Of a DNA stretch of 17,575 bases, positions 1 to 6,887 are shown piece after piece. How positions within the stretch are numbered: position 1 is the stretch's first letter; the number at the start of each line of letters is the position of its first letter. Source of the DNA: JBHIDJ01 sp046760105 (GTDB lineage: Bacteria; Pseudomonadota; Gammaproteobacteria; Acidiferrobacterales; SPGG2); contig JBHIDJ010000054.1 of assembly GCA_046760105.1 (NCBI GenBank), positions 1 through 17,575 of the forward strand. Direction: 5' to 3'. The position numbers and the translations under genes are program-made. The notes under the pieces are model-generated. The model was given only the letters and a program-made list of their open reading frames with translations. It was not told the DNA's origin and ran no database searches.

Positions 1-32
1 TTGGTGAACGGCAGCCGGGCTATCAATACTTA

Positions 33-88
33 CCAGTCACTAGTCACCAATCACGAATCACGAGTTACGGTTCACGACTAACGAATCT
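33..88 (+). repeat. degenerate tandem heptamer array (array 1)
   Basis: Eight consecutive 7-base units run from position 33 into the hom stop codon: CCAGTCA, CTAGTCA, CCAATCA, CGAATCA, CGAGTTA, CGGTTCA, CGACTAA, CGAATCT. The common form is C-G-R-N-T-Y-A. The last units match units of the arrays around the four-helix-bundle gene at 8718-8759 and 9180-9250; for example CGACTAACGAAT occurs both here and in the left array read on the minus strand. The array lies directly downstream of hom, in the same orientation relative to the minus-strand gene as the array behind moeA. It may be one edge of a further heptamer-flanked unit lying left of the window. Confidence 0.75.
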
Positions 89-1409
89 ATTTCCAGTCGC
101 TATCTAGATGTTCCATCCGCAGCCGTGCCACCTTGCCTTGAATACTAGCAAGCGCCTCGATCCGCGTTAGCGCCGCATTCATATTTTTTTCAACGACACG
201 ATATGTAAGCATAATCACTGGCACCACATTTTGCCCTTCTGTCGGTTCTTTTTGGATGACTGCCTCGATACTAATGTTGTGGTCTGCCAGGATTTGCGCC
301 ACCTCGGCCAGCACACCTGGGCGGTCGAGCGCCTGCATGCGCAGGAAATAGCACGTCTCCACCTCTTCCATAGGAAGGATGTGAAGATCCGACAACGCGT
401 CGGACTGAAATGCCAGGTGGGGCACGCGATTATGGGGATCGGTGGTTAGTGTGCGCACCACGTCAACAAGGTCTGCCACCACAGCCGACGCGGTTGGATC
501 AGCGCCAGCTCCCGCTCCGTAATAGAGGGTTGGTCCCAATGCGTCGCCCTTAACCAATACAGCATTCATTATACCGCCCACGCTGGCAATGAGCCGGTGC
601 TCCGGAATCAATGTGGGATGTACGCGCAGCTCCACCCCGCCGTCACTGCGCCGCGCAATCCCTAGATGCTTGATTCGATAACCAAGTTCTTCGGCGTACA
701 TGACGTCGGCGGGGGTAATGCTCGTTATGCCCTCCGTGTATGCCTTGTCGAACTGCAAGGGTATACCGAAGGCTATAGACGCGAGGATGGTAAGTTTGTG
801 TGCGGCATCAATGCCCTCAACGTCAAACTTCGGATCGGCCTCGGCGTAACCGAGACGTTGAGCCTCAGCAAGGACTTGATCAAAGCCGCGACCCCTATCG
901 CGCATCTCGGTGAGTATGAAGTTGCCGGTCCCATTGATGATTCCAGCGAGCCACTCGATGCGGTTGCCAGCGAGTCCTTCTCGAATCGCTTTGATAATAG
1001 GTATACCGCCTCCGACGGCAGCCTCGAAGGCCACCATGACGCCCCTCTCCTGTGCGGCCTTAAAGATTTTATTCCCATGGACGGCTATCAGCGCCTTGTT
1101 GGCTGTTACGACATGCTTTCCCGCAGCAATAGCCTGTAATACCAGCGCGCCGGCCGGCTCATGGCCACCGATGAGCTCCACGATGACATCGATTTCCGGA
1201 TTGCTCACAATTGCTGCCGGATCTTGTGTGAGTGCGATACCATCTGTTGGGCAGTTGCGCTGTTTGTTGCGGTCGCGGATGGACGCCTGTACTACCTGGA
1301 TCTCGCGGCCGGCACGTCTTGCGATTTCTCCGCTGTTGCGCGCTAACACATTGACGGTGCCACATCCGACAGTACCTAAACCGAGAATTCCAACCCTTAC
1401 CGGTCTCAC
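87..1409 (-). CDS. hom: homoserine dehydrogenase, monofunctional, with C-terminal ACT domain
   Basis: NAD(P)H-dependent reduction of aspartate semialdehyde to homoserine, the branch step to threonine and methionine, in the cytoplasm. The 440-residue length fits the monofunctional family. A Rossmann dinucleotide motif GILGLGTVG is at residues 8-16, VTANKALIA at 101-109, and the conserved catalytic-domain block GGGIPIIKAIREGLAGNRI begins near 133, followed by GIINGTGNFI. The last ~85 residues (from about 353, with LDRPGVLAEVAQILADHNIS) form an ACT domain, known in this family for feedback regulation by threonine. The start codon is GTG at 1409-1407; it overlaps the TGA of the upstream aminotransferase by four bases (GTGA), which implies translational coupling. 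There is no aspartokinase domain. A heptamer array begins at its stop codon. Confidence 0.96.
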   Translation of the reverse strand: MRPVRVGILGLGTVGCGTVNVLARNSGEIARRAGREIQVVQASIRDRNKQRNCPTDGIALTQDPAAIVSNPEIDVIVELIGGHEPAGALVLQAIAAGKHVVTANKALIAVHGNKIFKAAQERGVMVAFEAAVGGGIPIIKAIREGLAGNRIEWLAGIINGTGNFILTEMRDRGRGFDQVLAEAQRLGYAEADPKFDVEGIDAAHKLTILASIAFGIPLQFDKAYTEGITSITPADVMYAEELGYRIKHLGIARRSDGGVELRVHPTLIPEHRLIASVGGIMNAVLVKGDALGPTLYYGAGAGADPTASAVVADLVDVVRTLTTDPHNRVPHLAFQSDALSDLHILPMEEVETCYFLRMQALDRPGVLAEVAQILADHNISIEAVIQKEPTEGQNVVPVIMLTYRVVEKNMNAALTRIEALASIQGKVARLRMEHLDSDWK

Positions 1410-2617
1410 GCTTGTCTCCTCCCCCGCCCACCGGTCAGGGTGCTATCGCGCCTAAACACTTCCCGAATGCCCCGTATAGCCTGTCGCGTGCGATGCTCAT
1501 TCTCGATTAAACTGAAGCGTACGTATTCATCCCCATACTCTCCGAAACCGATGCCTGGTGAAACGGCCACCTTGGCATCGCGCAAGAGCTTTTTCGAGAA
1601 CTCAAGTGACCCCATGTGCTGGTATGGTTCCGGGATGCGCGCCCAGACGAACATCGTTGCCTTCGGCTGCTGCACGTTCCATCCAGCAGAGCTTAAACCG
1701 CTACATAGCGTATCGCGCCGTTTTTTATAGATCGTGCGTATTTCTTCTACTGTCTCCTGGGGCCCCTCCAGCGCAAGGATCGCCGCGACTTGAACGGGTG
1801 TAAAGATGCCGTAGTCAAGGTACGATTTTATTCGGGCTAGTGCTGCCACGAGACGCTCGTTGCCGCACATAAAACCAACTCGCCACCCAGGCATATTGTA
1901 GCTTTTGGACAGTGAGAAGAACTCCACTGCGACGTCCAGGGCCCCGTCAACTTGTAGGATTGACGGCGCGATATAACCATCGAAAACAATATCGCAGTAA
2001 GCAAAGTCGTGGATGACCCAGATCCCATGTTCGCGTGCTATCGCTACAACCTGCTGGAAAAAATCTAGATCCACGCACTGTGTCGTGGGGTTAGCTGGAA
2101 AATTTAGCACGAGCATCTTCGGCTTGGGCCAAGAGTCGCGAATGGCTTTCTCCAGTTCAGCGAAGAAGTCGCCACCGGGGATGAGTGGCACATGCCGGAT
2201 GTCGGCCCCGGCAATCACGAACGCCCACGGGTGTATCGGATAGGCGGGGTTCGGTACGAGCACCGCGTCTCCTGGCTCGACGGCAGCCAGCGCCAGATGT
2301 GCAAGACCTTCTTTGGAACCGATAGTGATAATCGCGTGCCTATCACTGTCAAGATCGACGTTGTAACGTCGTTTGTACCAATTGCAGATTGCGCGTCGCA
2401 GGCGCGGAATGCCACGGGACATGGAGTAGCGGTGGGTGTCTTCGCGGCGCGCGACCTCGCACAACTTCTCGATGATATGCTTTGCCGGCGGGCGTTCGGG
2501 GTTCCCCATGCCGAAGTCGATGATGTCCTCACCACGCCGGCGTGCCTCGGCCTTCAGTTCATTGACAATGTTGAAGACGTATGGCGGAAGCCGCTTTATT
2601 CGGGGAAATTCGTCCAT
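1406..2617 (-). CDS. alaC: AlaC-type alanine aminotransferase (class I PLP aminotransferase)
   Basis: A fold-type I PLP aminotransferase of 403 residues, closest in layout to the AlaC/YfdZ group that makes alanine from pyruvate and glutamate. Visible cofactor contacts are NFPANPT (172-178, with Asn176), Asp204 in VIHDFAYCD, and the Schiff-base Lys238 in FSLSKSYNMPGWRVGF. The N-terminal block FPRIKRLPPYVFNIVNELKAE is typical of this subgroup. It is the first gene of a two-gene operon with hom, joined by a GTGA overlap. Neighbouring hom with an AlaC-like gene is common in proteobacteria, and older annotations often call such proteins aspartate aminotransferase; substrate preference cannot be settled from sequence alone. 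Family and frame are certain, the exact substrate is likely but not proven. Confidence 0.9.
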   Translation of the reverse strand: MDEFPRIKRLPPYVFNIVNELKAEARRRGEDIIDFGMGNPERPPAKHIIEKLCEVARREDTHRYSMSRGIPRLRRAICNWYKRRYNVDLDSDRHAIITIGSKEGLAHLALAAVEPGDAVLVPNPAYPIHPWAFVIAGADIRHVPLIPGGDFFAELEKAIRDSWPKPKMLVLNFPANPTTQCVDLDFFQQVVAIAREHGIWVIHDFAYCDIVFDGYIAPSILQVDGALDVAVEFFSLSKSYNMPGWRVGFMCGNERLVAALARIKSYLDYGIFTPVQVAAILALEGPQETVEEIRTIYKKRRDTLCSGLSSAGWNVQQPKATMFVWARIPEPYQHMGSLEFSKKLLRDAKVAVSPGIGFGEYGDEYVRFSLIENEHRTRQAIRGIREVFRRDSTLTGGRGRRQA

Positions 2618-2761
2618 TCAATTCGGGCTCAAGAACAACCGCACTGGGGCGAAGTCGCTATCTGTACCTTTCAAAAAAGCCATGAAACATAACGATGCAT
2701 GCGGGGAGTGTCAATCGAATTCGAGAATGCAGGTACAATGGCACCCGAGGCGTTTACCAAG

Positions 2762-3169
2762 ATGAAAATTAGCCTGGACTTGGGTGAGGCGGGCGCCAAC
2801 GTAATCCGCTCGTACGGGCCAGGGCGCGTCGTCATCAATGAGGACGTCCACAAGTGTAGCGTGATTGTCACGCCTGGTCGCGTGACCAAGTGGTTACCAC
2901 GGGCGCTTGTTGACCTGGAATGTGGCCATTTCGAGGAGATCGTCGCGCTTGAGCCAGAAGTGGTGATTCTAGGCACGGGGGCGCGCTTGCAGTTTCCAGA
3001 CCCGGCGACTACTCGTCCACTGGTCGATGCACAGGTGGGCTTTGAGGTCATGGGTACCGGCGCTGCTTGCCGGACCTATAACATTCTGATGAGCGAGGGC
3101 CGCAGGGTAGTCGCAGCATTGTTAATGATCCCCCTCCCTGACCCTCCCCCACAAGGGGGGAGGGAATAA
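2762..3169 (+). CDS. Mth938-like domain protein (DUF498 family)
   Basis: A small cytoplasmic protein (135 residues from this start) of the Mth938/NDUFAF3-like fold, recognised from the opening MKISLDLGEAGANVIRSYGPG, the middle ...VIVTPGRVTKW and LEPEVVILGTG, and the end YNILMSEGRRVVAALL. The biochemical role in bacteria is not established. The reading frame is open upstream to 2699 with other ATGs at 2699 and 2738. The start at 2762 is preferred because family members begin with MK(x)SLD-like sequence and because a possible -10 hexamer TACAAT (2734-2739) overlaps the 2738 start. The last 13 residues (IPLPDPPPQGGRE) and the stop codon are encoded by a GC-rich palindromic repeat, so the C-terminus appears to have been extended by a repeat insertion. 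It is divergent from alaC and convergent with rpoS. Confidence 0.82.
   Translation: MKISLDLGEAGANVIRSYGPGRVVINEDVHKCSVIVTPGRVTKWLPRALVDLECGHFEEIVALEPEVVILGTGARLQFPDPATTRPLVDAQVGFEVMGTGAACRTYNILMSEGRRVVAALLMIPLPDPPPQGGRE
3130..3169 (+). repeat. GC-rich palindromic repeat, copy A
   Basis: A hairpin with a 9-bp C/G stem: CCCTCCCCC at 3142-3150 pairs with GGGGGAGGG at 3156-3164 across loop ACAAG, preceded by a second C-rich tract and followed by AATAA. Read on the other strand, copy C at 3276-3318 shows the same plan including the AATAA tail, so the two are inverted copies of one repeat family. Copy A overlaps the 3' end of the Mth938-like gene and supplies its TAA. Confidence 0.75.
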
Positions 3170-3203
3170 TCCCTCACCGCTCCCCGACCAGCGGGGAGGG
3201 TGC
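3170..3203 (+). repeat. GC-rich palindromic repeat, copy B (diverged)
   Basis: A related hairpin directly after copy A: CTCCCCG at 3180-3186 pairs with CGGGGAG at 3192-3198 across the 5-base loop ACCAG. It is flanked by CCCTCACC and GGGTGC. It lacks the ACAAG loop of copy A and is probably a diverged or different member of the same repeat class. No U-run follows, so it is not a typical intrinsic terminator. Confidence 0.6.
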
Positions 3204-3275
3204 TAACGGTTCGTATCTGTCTGCACGGCAGCGCTTAAGGCCAAAGGGCTGGCACCGTCGCTAAGCTTTGTTTTT

Positions 3276-3318
3276 ATTCCCCCTCCCCTTGTGGGAGGGG
3301 GTTGGGGGGAGGGGTGGG
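3276..3318 (-). repeat. GC-rich palindromic repeat, copy C (inverted)
   Basis: A hairpin with a 9-bp stem: CCCCCTCCC at 3279-3287 pairs with GGGAGGGGG at 3293-3301 across loop CTTGT. Read on the minus strand it has the same order as copy A: C-rich tract, stem, ACAAG loop, stem, AATAA. It ends a few bases from the rpoS stop codon, so it lies in the 3' untranslated region of the rpoS transcript and may act as a 3' stabilising or transcription-slowing element. Confidence 0.7.
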
Positions 3319-3322
3319 AGGT

Positions 3323-4300
3323 TTAAAAAAGAGATTCGATGGAGTAGCCAGCTTTCTCCAGCAGCACACGCAACCGCCGTAGCGCTTCGACCTGTATCTG
3401 ACGCACGCGCTCACGCGTGACCCCGATGTCTGCACCAACCTCTTCCAACGTCGAAATCTCTCGGCCGTTTAAACCAAAGCGCCGTTCCACCACTTCGCGC
3501 TGCTTGTCATTGAGGTCACTAAGCCAGATTTCGATCTGCGACTGGAGATCTTCCCGGTGCAGGAGCTTCTCCGGGTCTTGCGTCTGCTCATCCGCGATGG
3601 CGTCAAGCAACGAGCGGTCGGGATCCTCATCAAGCGGTGCGTCGACCGAGGTAACACGCTCGGTTAAGCCGAGCATATCCTTGACCTCTTCAATGGGCTT
3701 GTCGAGCAGATTTGCCACCTCTTCCGGTGTCGGGTCGTGGTCGAGCTTTTGCGAGAGGTGTCTTGCTGCCCGCTGGTAGATATTGATTTCTTTCAACACG
3801 TGCACGGGCAGTCTTATGGTGCGCGTTTGGTTCATAATACCGCGCTCAATGGTTTGCCGGATCCACCATGTTGCGTACGTGGAAAAACGGAATCCACGCT
3901 CGGGGTCGAATTTTTCAACGGCGCGAATCAAACCGAGGTTGCCCTCTTCAATCAAGTCCAGGAGGGCGAGGCCGCGGTTCATATAACGCCTAGCGATCTT
4001 GACGACTAAACGCAGATTGCTTTCGATCATGCGTTGGCGTGATTCTTCCTCTCCGCGTTGCGCTCGCCGTGCATAATAGACCTCCTCCTCTGCCGTGAGC
4101 AGCGGCGAGAAGCCAATTTCCTTCAGATAAATTCGGGTCGCATCCGCCTGTTGCCTATCTTCACGTTTAGTCGCGGTCGTTTCTTCGCCAGCGTCCGTGC
4201 TCTCCTTTTCATCAGACGCTTCTGCATCCTCACGCGACGACTCTCCGTCCGCTACTAAGCGTCGCCCTTCATGCGTCTTGGAAGATTTTCGCGGAGGCAT
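3323..4300 (-). CDS. rpoS: RNA polymerase sigma factor RpoS (sigma-38)
   Basis: The general stress/stationary-phase sigma factor of 325 residues. The first ~53 residues are a charged, low-complexity leader; region 1.2 starts at DATRIYLKEIG (53-63). Region 2 carries ESNLRLVVKIARRYMNRGLALLDLIEEGNLGLIRAVEKF (93-131) and the -10 recognition part FSTYATWWIRQTIERGI (139-155). Region 3 follows at LPVHVLKEINIYQRAAR. Region 4 ends with the -35 helix-turn-helix LEEVGADIGVTRERVRQIQVEALRRL (285-310). It has no long RpoD-type region 1.1 or non-conserved insert, and the nlpD-rpoS neighbourhood confirms RpoS rather than RpoD. Start ATG at 4300 lies four bases after nlpD with an AGGAAG ribosome-binding site inside the nlpD end. 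In relatives a main rpoS promoter lies within nlpD; no specific promoter was identified here. Confidence 0.96.
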   Translation of the reverse strand: MPPRKSSKTHEGRRLVADGESSREDAEASDEKESTDAGEETTATKREDRQQADATRIYLKEIGFSPLLTAEEEVYYARRAQRGEEESRQRMIESNLRLVVKIARRYMNRGLALLDLIEEGNLGLIRAVEKFDPERGFRFSTYATWWIRQTIERGIMNQTRTIRLPVHVLKEINIYQRAARHLSQKLDHDPTPEEVANLLDKPIEEVKDMLGLTERVTSVDAPLDEDPDRSLLDAIADEQTQDPEKLLHREDLQSQIEIWLSDLNDKQREVVERRFGLNGREISTLEEVGADIGVTRERVRQIQVEALRRLRVLLEKAGYSIESLF

Positions 4301-4304
4301 AAAC

Positions 4305-5222
4305 CTATCTTCCTGGGAGATACTTCAGTGGATCGACAGGGGAACCGCGGAAGCGAATCTCGAAGTGGAGCTTTACCCGATCAGTACCGCTGCTGCCCAT
4401 GGCAGCAATCTTCTGACCTCGTCCTATCACCTCACCTTCTTCAACATAAGCGCGCTCACAATGAGCGTAAGCGCTAAGGAAGTCGCGGTTGTGTTTCAAG
4501 ATAATAAGCTGACCATATCCGCGAAGTCCACTACCCTGATAAACGACCCGACCGGCGGCGGCGGCATGGATGGCTTCACCACGCCGGCCGGCGATATCCA
4601 AGCCCTTGTTGGTACCACTTGGGGTGAAACGCGCCAGAAGCTTGCCGTCTGCCGGCCATGTCCAGGCGTTGATTCTTGCGTCGTCTGTTTCCGTTTGGCT
4701 GCGTGATGAACGTTTATTCGGCTGCCGTGAGGGCTTACTTGAGGGTGATGGGCGGCGGGCGAGCCGGTCAGGCGTGGCCGGCGGCGTGAGCCGTAAGCGC
4801 TGTCCGGGCCTAATCACGTAAGGTGGAGCAATCCCATTCCATCTGGCGAGGTCCTGGTAGTGTACGCCGATCTCCTCGGCAATGGCGTATAGCGTGTCCC
4901 CCGCCACGACGACTCTGTAGCGTTGTTCAGCGCCGGCCGTTTTCGCCGCTGCGGGGAACAAACGGATTTTCTGGCCGGGCCGCAGAATGTAAGGCGGGCG
5001 TATGCCGTTCCAGCGCGCTAAGTCGCGATAGTCACGCCCAGCCTCCCAGGCGATACTGTAGAGCGTGTCGCCGGTTACCACCACGCGATATTCGGATTCC
5101 GGATAACGAATCCCTGTACCTTGCTCGCTGATCGGTGCGAGCGGCCTGTCGCCGCCACATGCCCAAAGCAAGGCCCCGAGTGCGGCCAAGATAATCGCAG
5201 ATCTTAGGTCAACACGCATCAA
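4305..5222 (-). CDS. nlpD: NlpD lipoprotein: two LysM domains and a degenerate M23 peptidase domain
   Basis: An envelope lipoprotein of 305 residues. A signal peptide ends in a lipobox LLWAC with acylated Cys22. LysM domains that bind peptidoglycan are at about 45-89 and 102-146; both contain GDTLY(S/A)IA and DLARWNGI. After a Ser/Lys/Arg-rich linker (150-180) an M23/LytM domain runs from about 190 to 303. Its metal site is broken: Asn205 stands where the first His of HxxxD should be (NKGLD), and the final HxH is KLH (Lys284, His286). In E. coli the same kind of degenerate LytM domain makes NlpD an activator of the cell-division amidase AmiC rather than an enzyme; that role is inferred here. 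It lies between pcm and rpoS as in other gammaproteobacteria. Confidence 0.95.
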   Translation of the reverse strand: MMRVDLRSAIILAALGALLWACGGDRPLAPISEQGTGIRYPESEYRVVVTGDTLYSIAWEAGRDYRDLARWNGIRPPYILRPGQKIRLFPAAAKTAGAEQRYRVVVAGDTLYAIAEEIGVHYQDLARWNGIAPPYVIRPGQRLRLTPPATPDRLARRPSPSSKPSRQPNKRSSRSQTETDDARINAWTWPADGKLLARFTPSGTNKGLDIAGRRGEAIHAAAAGRVVYQGSGLRGYGQLIILKHNRDFLSAYAHCERAYVEEGEVIGRGQKIAAMGSSGTDRVKLHFEIRFRGSPVDPLKYLPGR

Positions 5223-5257
5223 TTCGGGGTCGGATTTCAGGGCAGTGGTGGATGGAC

Positions 5258-5926
5258 CTACCCCTGCCCTTTCACCAAGGGCACGAAGCTCACATGCTCA
5301 AGCCGGGTCTTGGAAACTCCGTTTTTTGTTCGCGTAATCAGCAACAGTTCCTGCGCATCACCCTCCCCCACAGGGACCACCATGTGCCCATCAAGCGCGA
5401 GCTGTTCAATCAAGGGGTGAGGAACCTCGACAGCCGCGGCCGTAACCATGATGCCGTCATAGGGTGCGTGCTCTCGCCATCCCCAGCTGCCGTCTGCAAG
5501 TTTACAGTGAACGTTGCGATAGCCCAGGCGTATTAGGCGTCGCCGCGCCGCCTGCAGCAGCGGTTCAATCCGTTCCACCGAGTAGATTTTGTCTACCAGT
5601 GCCGCCAGTACCGCTGTCTGGTAGCCGGACCCACTACCGACTTCGAGCACCGCGGCCGGCTTTCGCCCGGCCAGCAGCGCCTGTGTCATCAATGCGACGA
5701 TGTAGGGCTGCGAGATCGTTTGGCCATAACCGATCGGAAGCGCCCTATCCTCGTAGGCACGGCTGGCAAGAGCCTCTTCGACAAAAAGATGGCGTGGTAC
5801 GGTCCGTATTGCCGTGAGCACGCGTTCATCCTCGATACCCATGTCGCGCAGCCGGGTAATAAGCCGGTCGCGGGTTCGCTGCGACGTCATGCCAATGCCA
5901 GTACGCGGTCTAGCCCGCTTGCTCAT
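5258..5926 (-). CDS. pcm: protein-L-isoaspartate O-methyltransferase
   Basis: Methylates L-isoaspartyl residues with S-adenosylmethionine, starting repair of aged proteins in the cytoplasm. Family blocks are ALPIGYGQTISQPYIVALMTQALL, the SAM-binding motif VLEVGSGSGYQTAVLAALV, YSVERIEPL, and the C-terminal VPVGEG...FVPLVKGQG. The frame is open to an ATG at 5950, but the ATG at 5926 forms an ATGA overlap with the surE stop, the usual coupling in this operon, giving 222 residues. A further ATG at 5890 (MTSQRTRDRL) aligns best with the E. coli N-terminus and cannot be excluded. Gene order surE-pcm-nlpD-rpoS is conserved. The start is the only uncertain point. Confidence 0.94.
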   Translation of the reverse strand: MSKRARPRTGIGMTSQRTRDRLITRLRDMGIEDERVLTAIRTVPRHLFVEEALASRAYEDRALPIGYGQTISQPYIVALMTQALLAGRKPAAVLEVGSGSGYQTAVLAALVDKIYSVERIEPLLQAARRRLIRLGYRNVHCKLADGSWGWREHAPYDGIMVTAAAVEVPHPLIEQLALDGHMVVPVGEGDAQELLLITRTKNGVSKTRLEHVSFVPLVKGQG

Positions 5927-6678
5927 AACCCTGATTCCCGCTGCAACCATGAGGCTACCTGGTCCAACGCTGAATAGCGGGTCAAATCAACATGCAGGGG
6001 ACTCACCGATACAAAATTATGCCGGACCGCGTGAAAATCGGTTCCGAGCCCGGCATCCGCCTCTGCCCCGGGCGGCCCGACCCGGTAAACGGTTTTGCCG
6101 TCGGGATCGGCCACGCGTATGACCGGTTCGGACTTATGCCGCTGACCGAGCCGCGTGGCCTCGAAGCCCGCAATCTGATCCATTGGCACGTCAGGGACGT
6201 TGACGTTCAAAATGGTGTTGGCGGGCAATGGATCGTCGCGTAATCGTTCGAGCAGCCGTAACGCAACTTCCGCAGCGGTCGCGAAATACCGCCCGGCTTG
6301 GCCTACCAGAGATATGGCCATTGCCGGTGCACCCAGAAACCGACCTTCCATGGCAGCCGCCACGGTGCCAGAGTAAAGCACGTCGTCACCCAGATTGGCA
6401 CCCCGATTAATGCCCGCAAGTACCATATCCGGTTCGTGATCCATCAGCCCGGTTATTGCGAGGTGAACGCAATCGGTCGGCGTGCCATCGACGTAGAAGA
6501 ACCCGTTTTCGCCCTGCTCTACCCGCAGCGGTCGGTTCAAGGTCAAGGAGTTACTAGCGCCACTACGATCGCGCTCCGGTGCCACCACCGCGAGCTGCGC
6601 TACGGACTTCAGGGCGTCCGCCAATATAGCGAGACCTGTGGCGCGGTAGCCGTCGTCATTACTCAGCAGTATGTGCAT
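5923..6678 (-). CDS. surE: 5'/3'-nucleotidase SurE
   Basis: A metal-dependent nucleotidase acting on nucleoside monophosphates, linked in E. coli to stationary-phase survival. 251 residues is the normal length. The active-site segments are all present: LLSNDDG at the N-terminus (Asn7, Asp8, Asp9), DRSGASNS with Ser39, GTPTDCVHLA (65-74), and GINRGANLGDDVLYSGTVAAAMEG (89-112) with Asn91 and Asn95. It is the first gene of the surE-pcm-nlpD-rpoS cluster, and its stop codon overlaps the likely pcm start. The 209-bp gap to the divergent ferrochelatase gene must hold promoters for both, but no convincing -35/-10 pair could be picked by eye. Confidence 0.96.
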   Translation of the reverse strand: MHILLSNDDGYRATGLAILADALKSVAQLAVVAPERDRSGASNSLTLNRPLRVEQGENGFFYVDGTPTDCVHLAITGLMDHEPDMVLAGINRGANLGDDVLYSGTVAAAMEGRFLGAPAMAISLVGQAGRYFATAAEVALRLLERLRDDPLPANTILNVNVPDVPMDQIAGFEATRLGQRHKSEPVIRVADPDGKTVYRVGPPGAEADAGLGTDFHAVRHNFVSVSPLHVDLTRYSALDQVASWLQRESGL

Positions 6679-6887
6679 CGTAGTCGGAAGATACAGAAAA
6701 TGTTATACCGACGCCAAAGTCACAGGTGGTAGTGCCCACATCCGGCTAGCCAACGCGCCTGACAAGACATTGCTGTCTACCGCAAGCAAAAAACGCACGT
6801 TCGCTGGCTGATGACAACAGCTGCCGGAAGGCTTTAGCGAACCGGCTTCTCGCAAGGCCCGTCCGCCTTTATAGTTCGACCTTTGCC

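Noticed and set aside
910..1455. 181-residue plus-strand open frame
   Set aside because: It lies opposite hom, has a low-complexity Ala/Pro/Ser-rich composition and no recognisable domain; hom is unambiguous.
3130..3318. Rho-independent terminators for the Mth938-like gene and rpoS
   Set aside because: Stems are strong, but none is followed by a U-run in the needed direction, and the same structure recurs as an inverted repeat family, so a repeat call is better supported.
4305..5222. Active M23 endopeptidase
   Set aside because: Two metal-binding positions are replaced (Asn205, Lys284), as in NlpD amidase activators, so catalytic activity is not expected.
6700..6887. tRNA or small RNA gene before hemH
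   Set aside because: A short GCCGG...CCGGC stem is present, but no cloverleaf or convincing promoter/terminator pair could be found.
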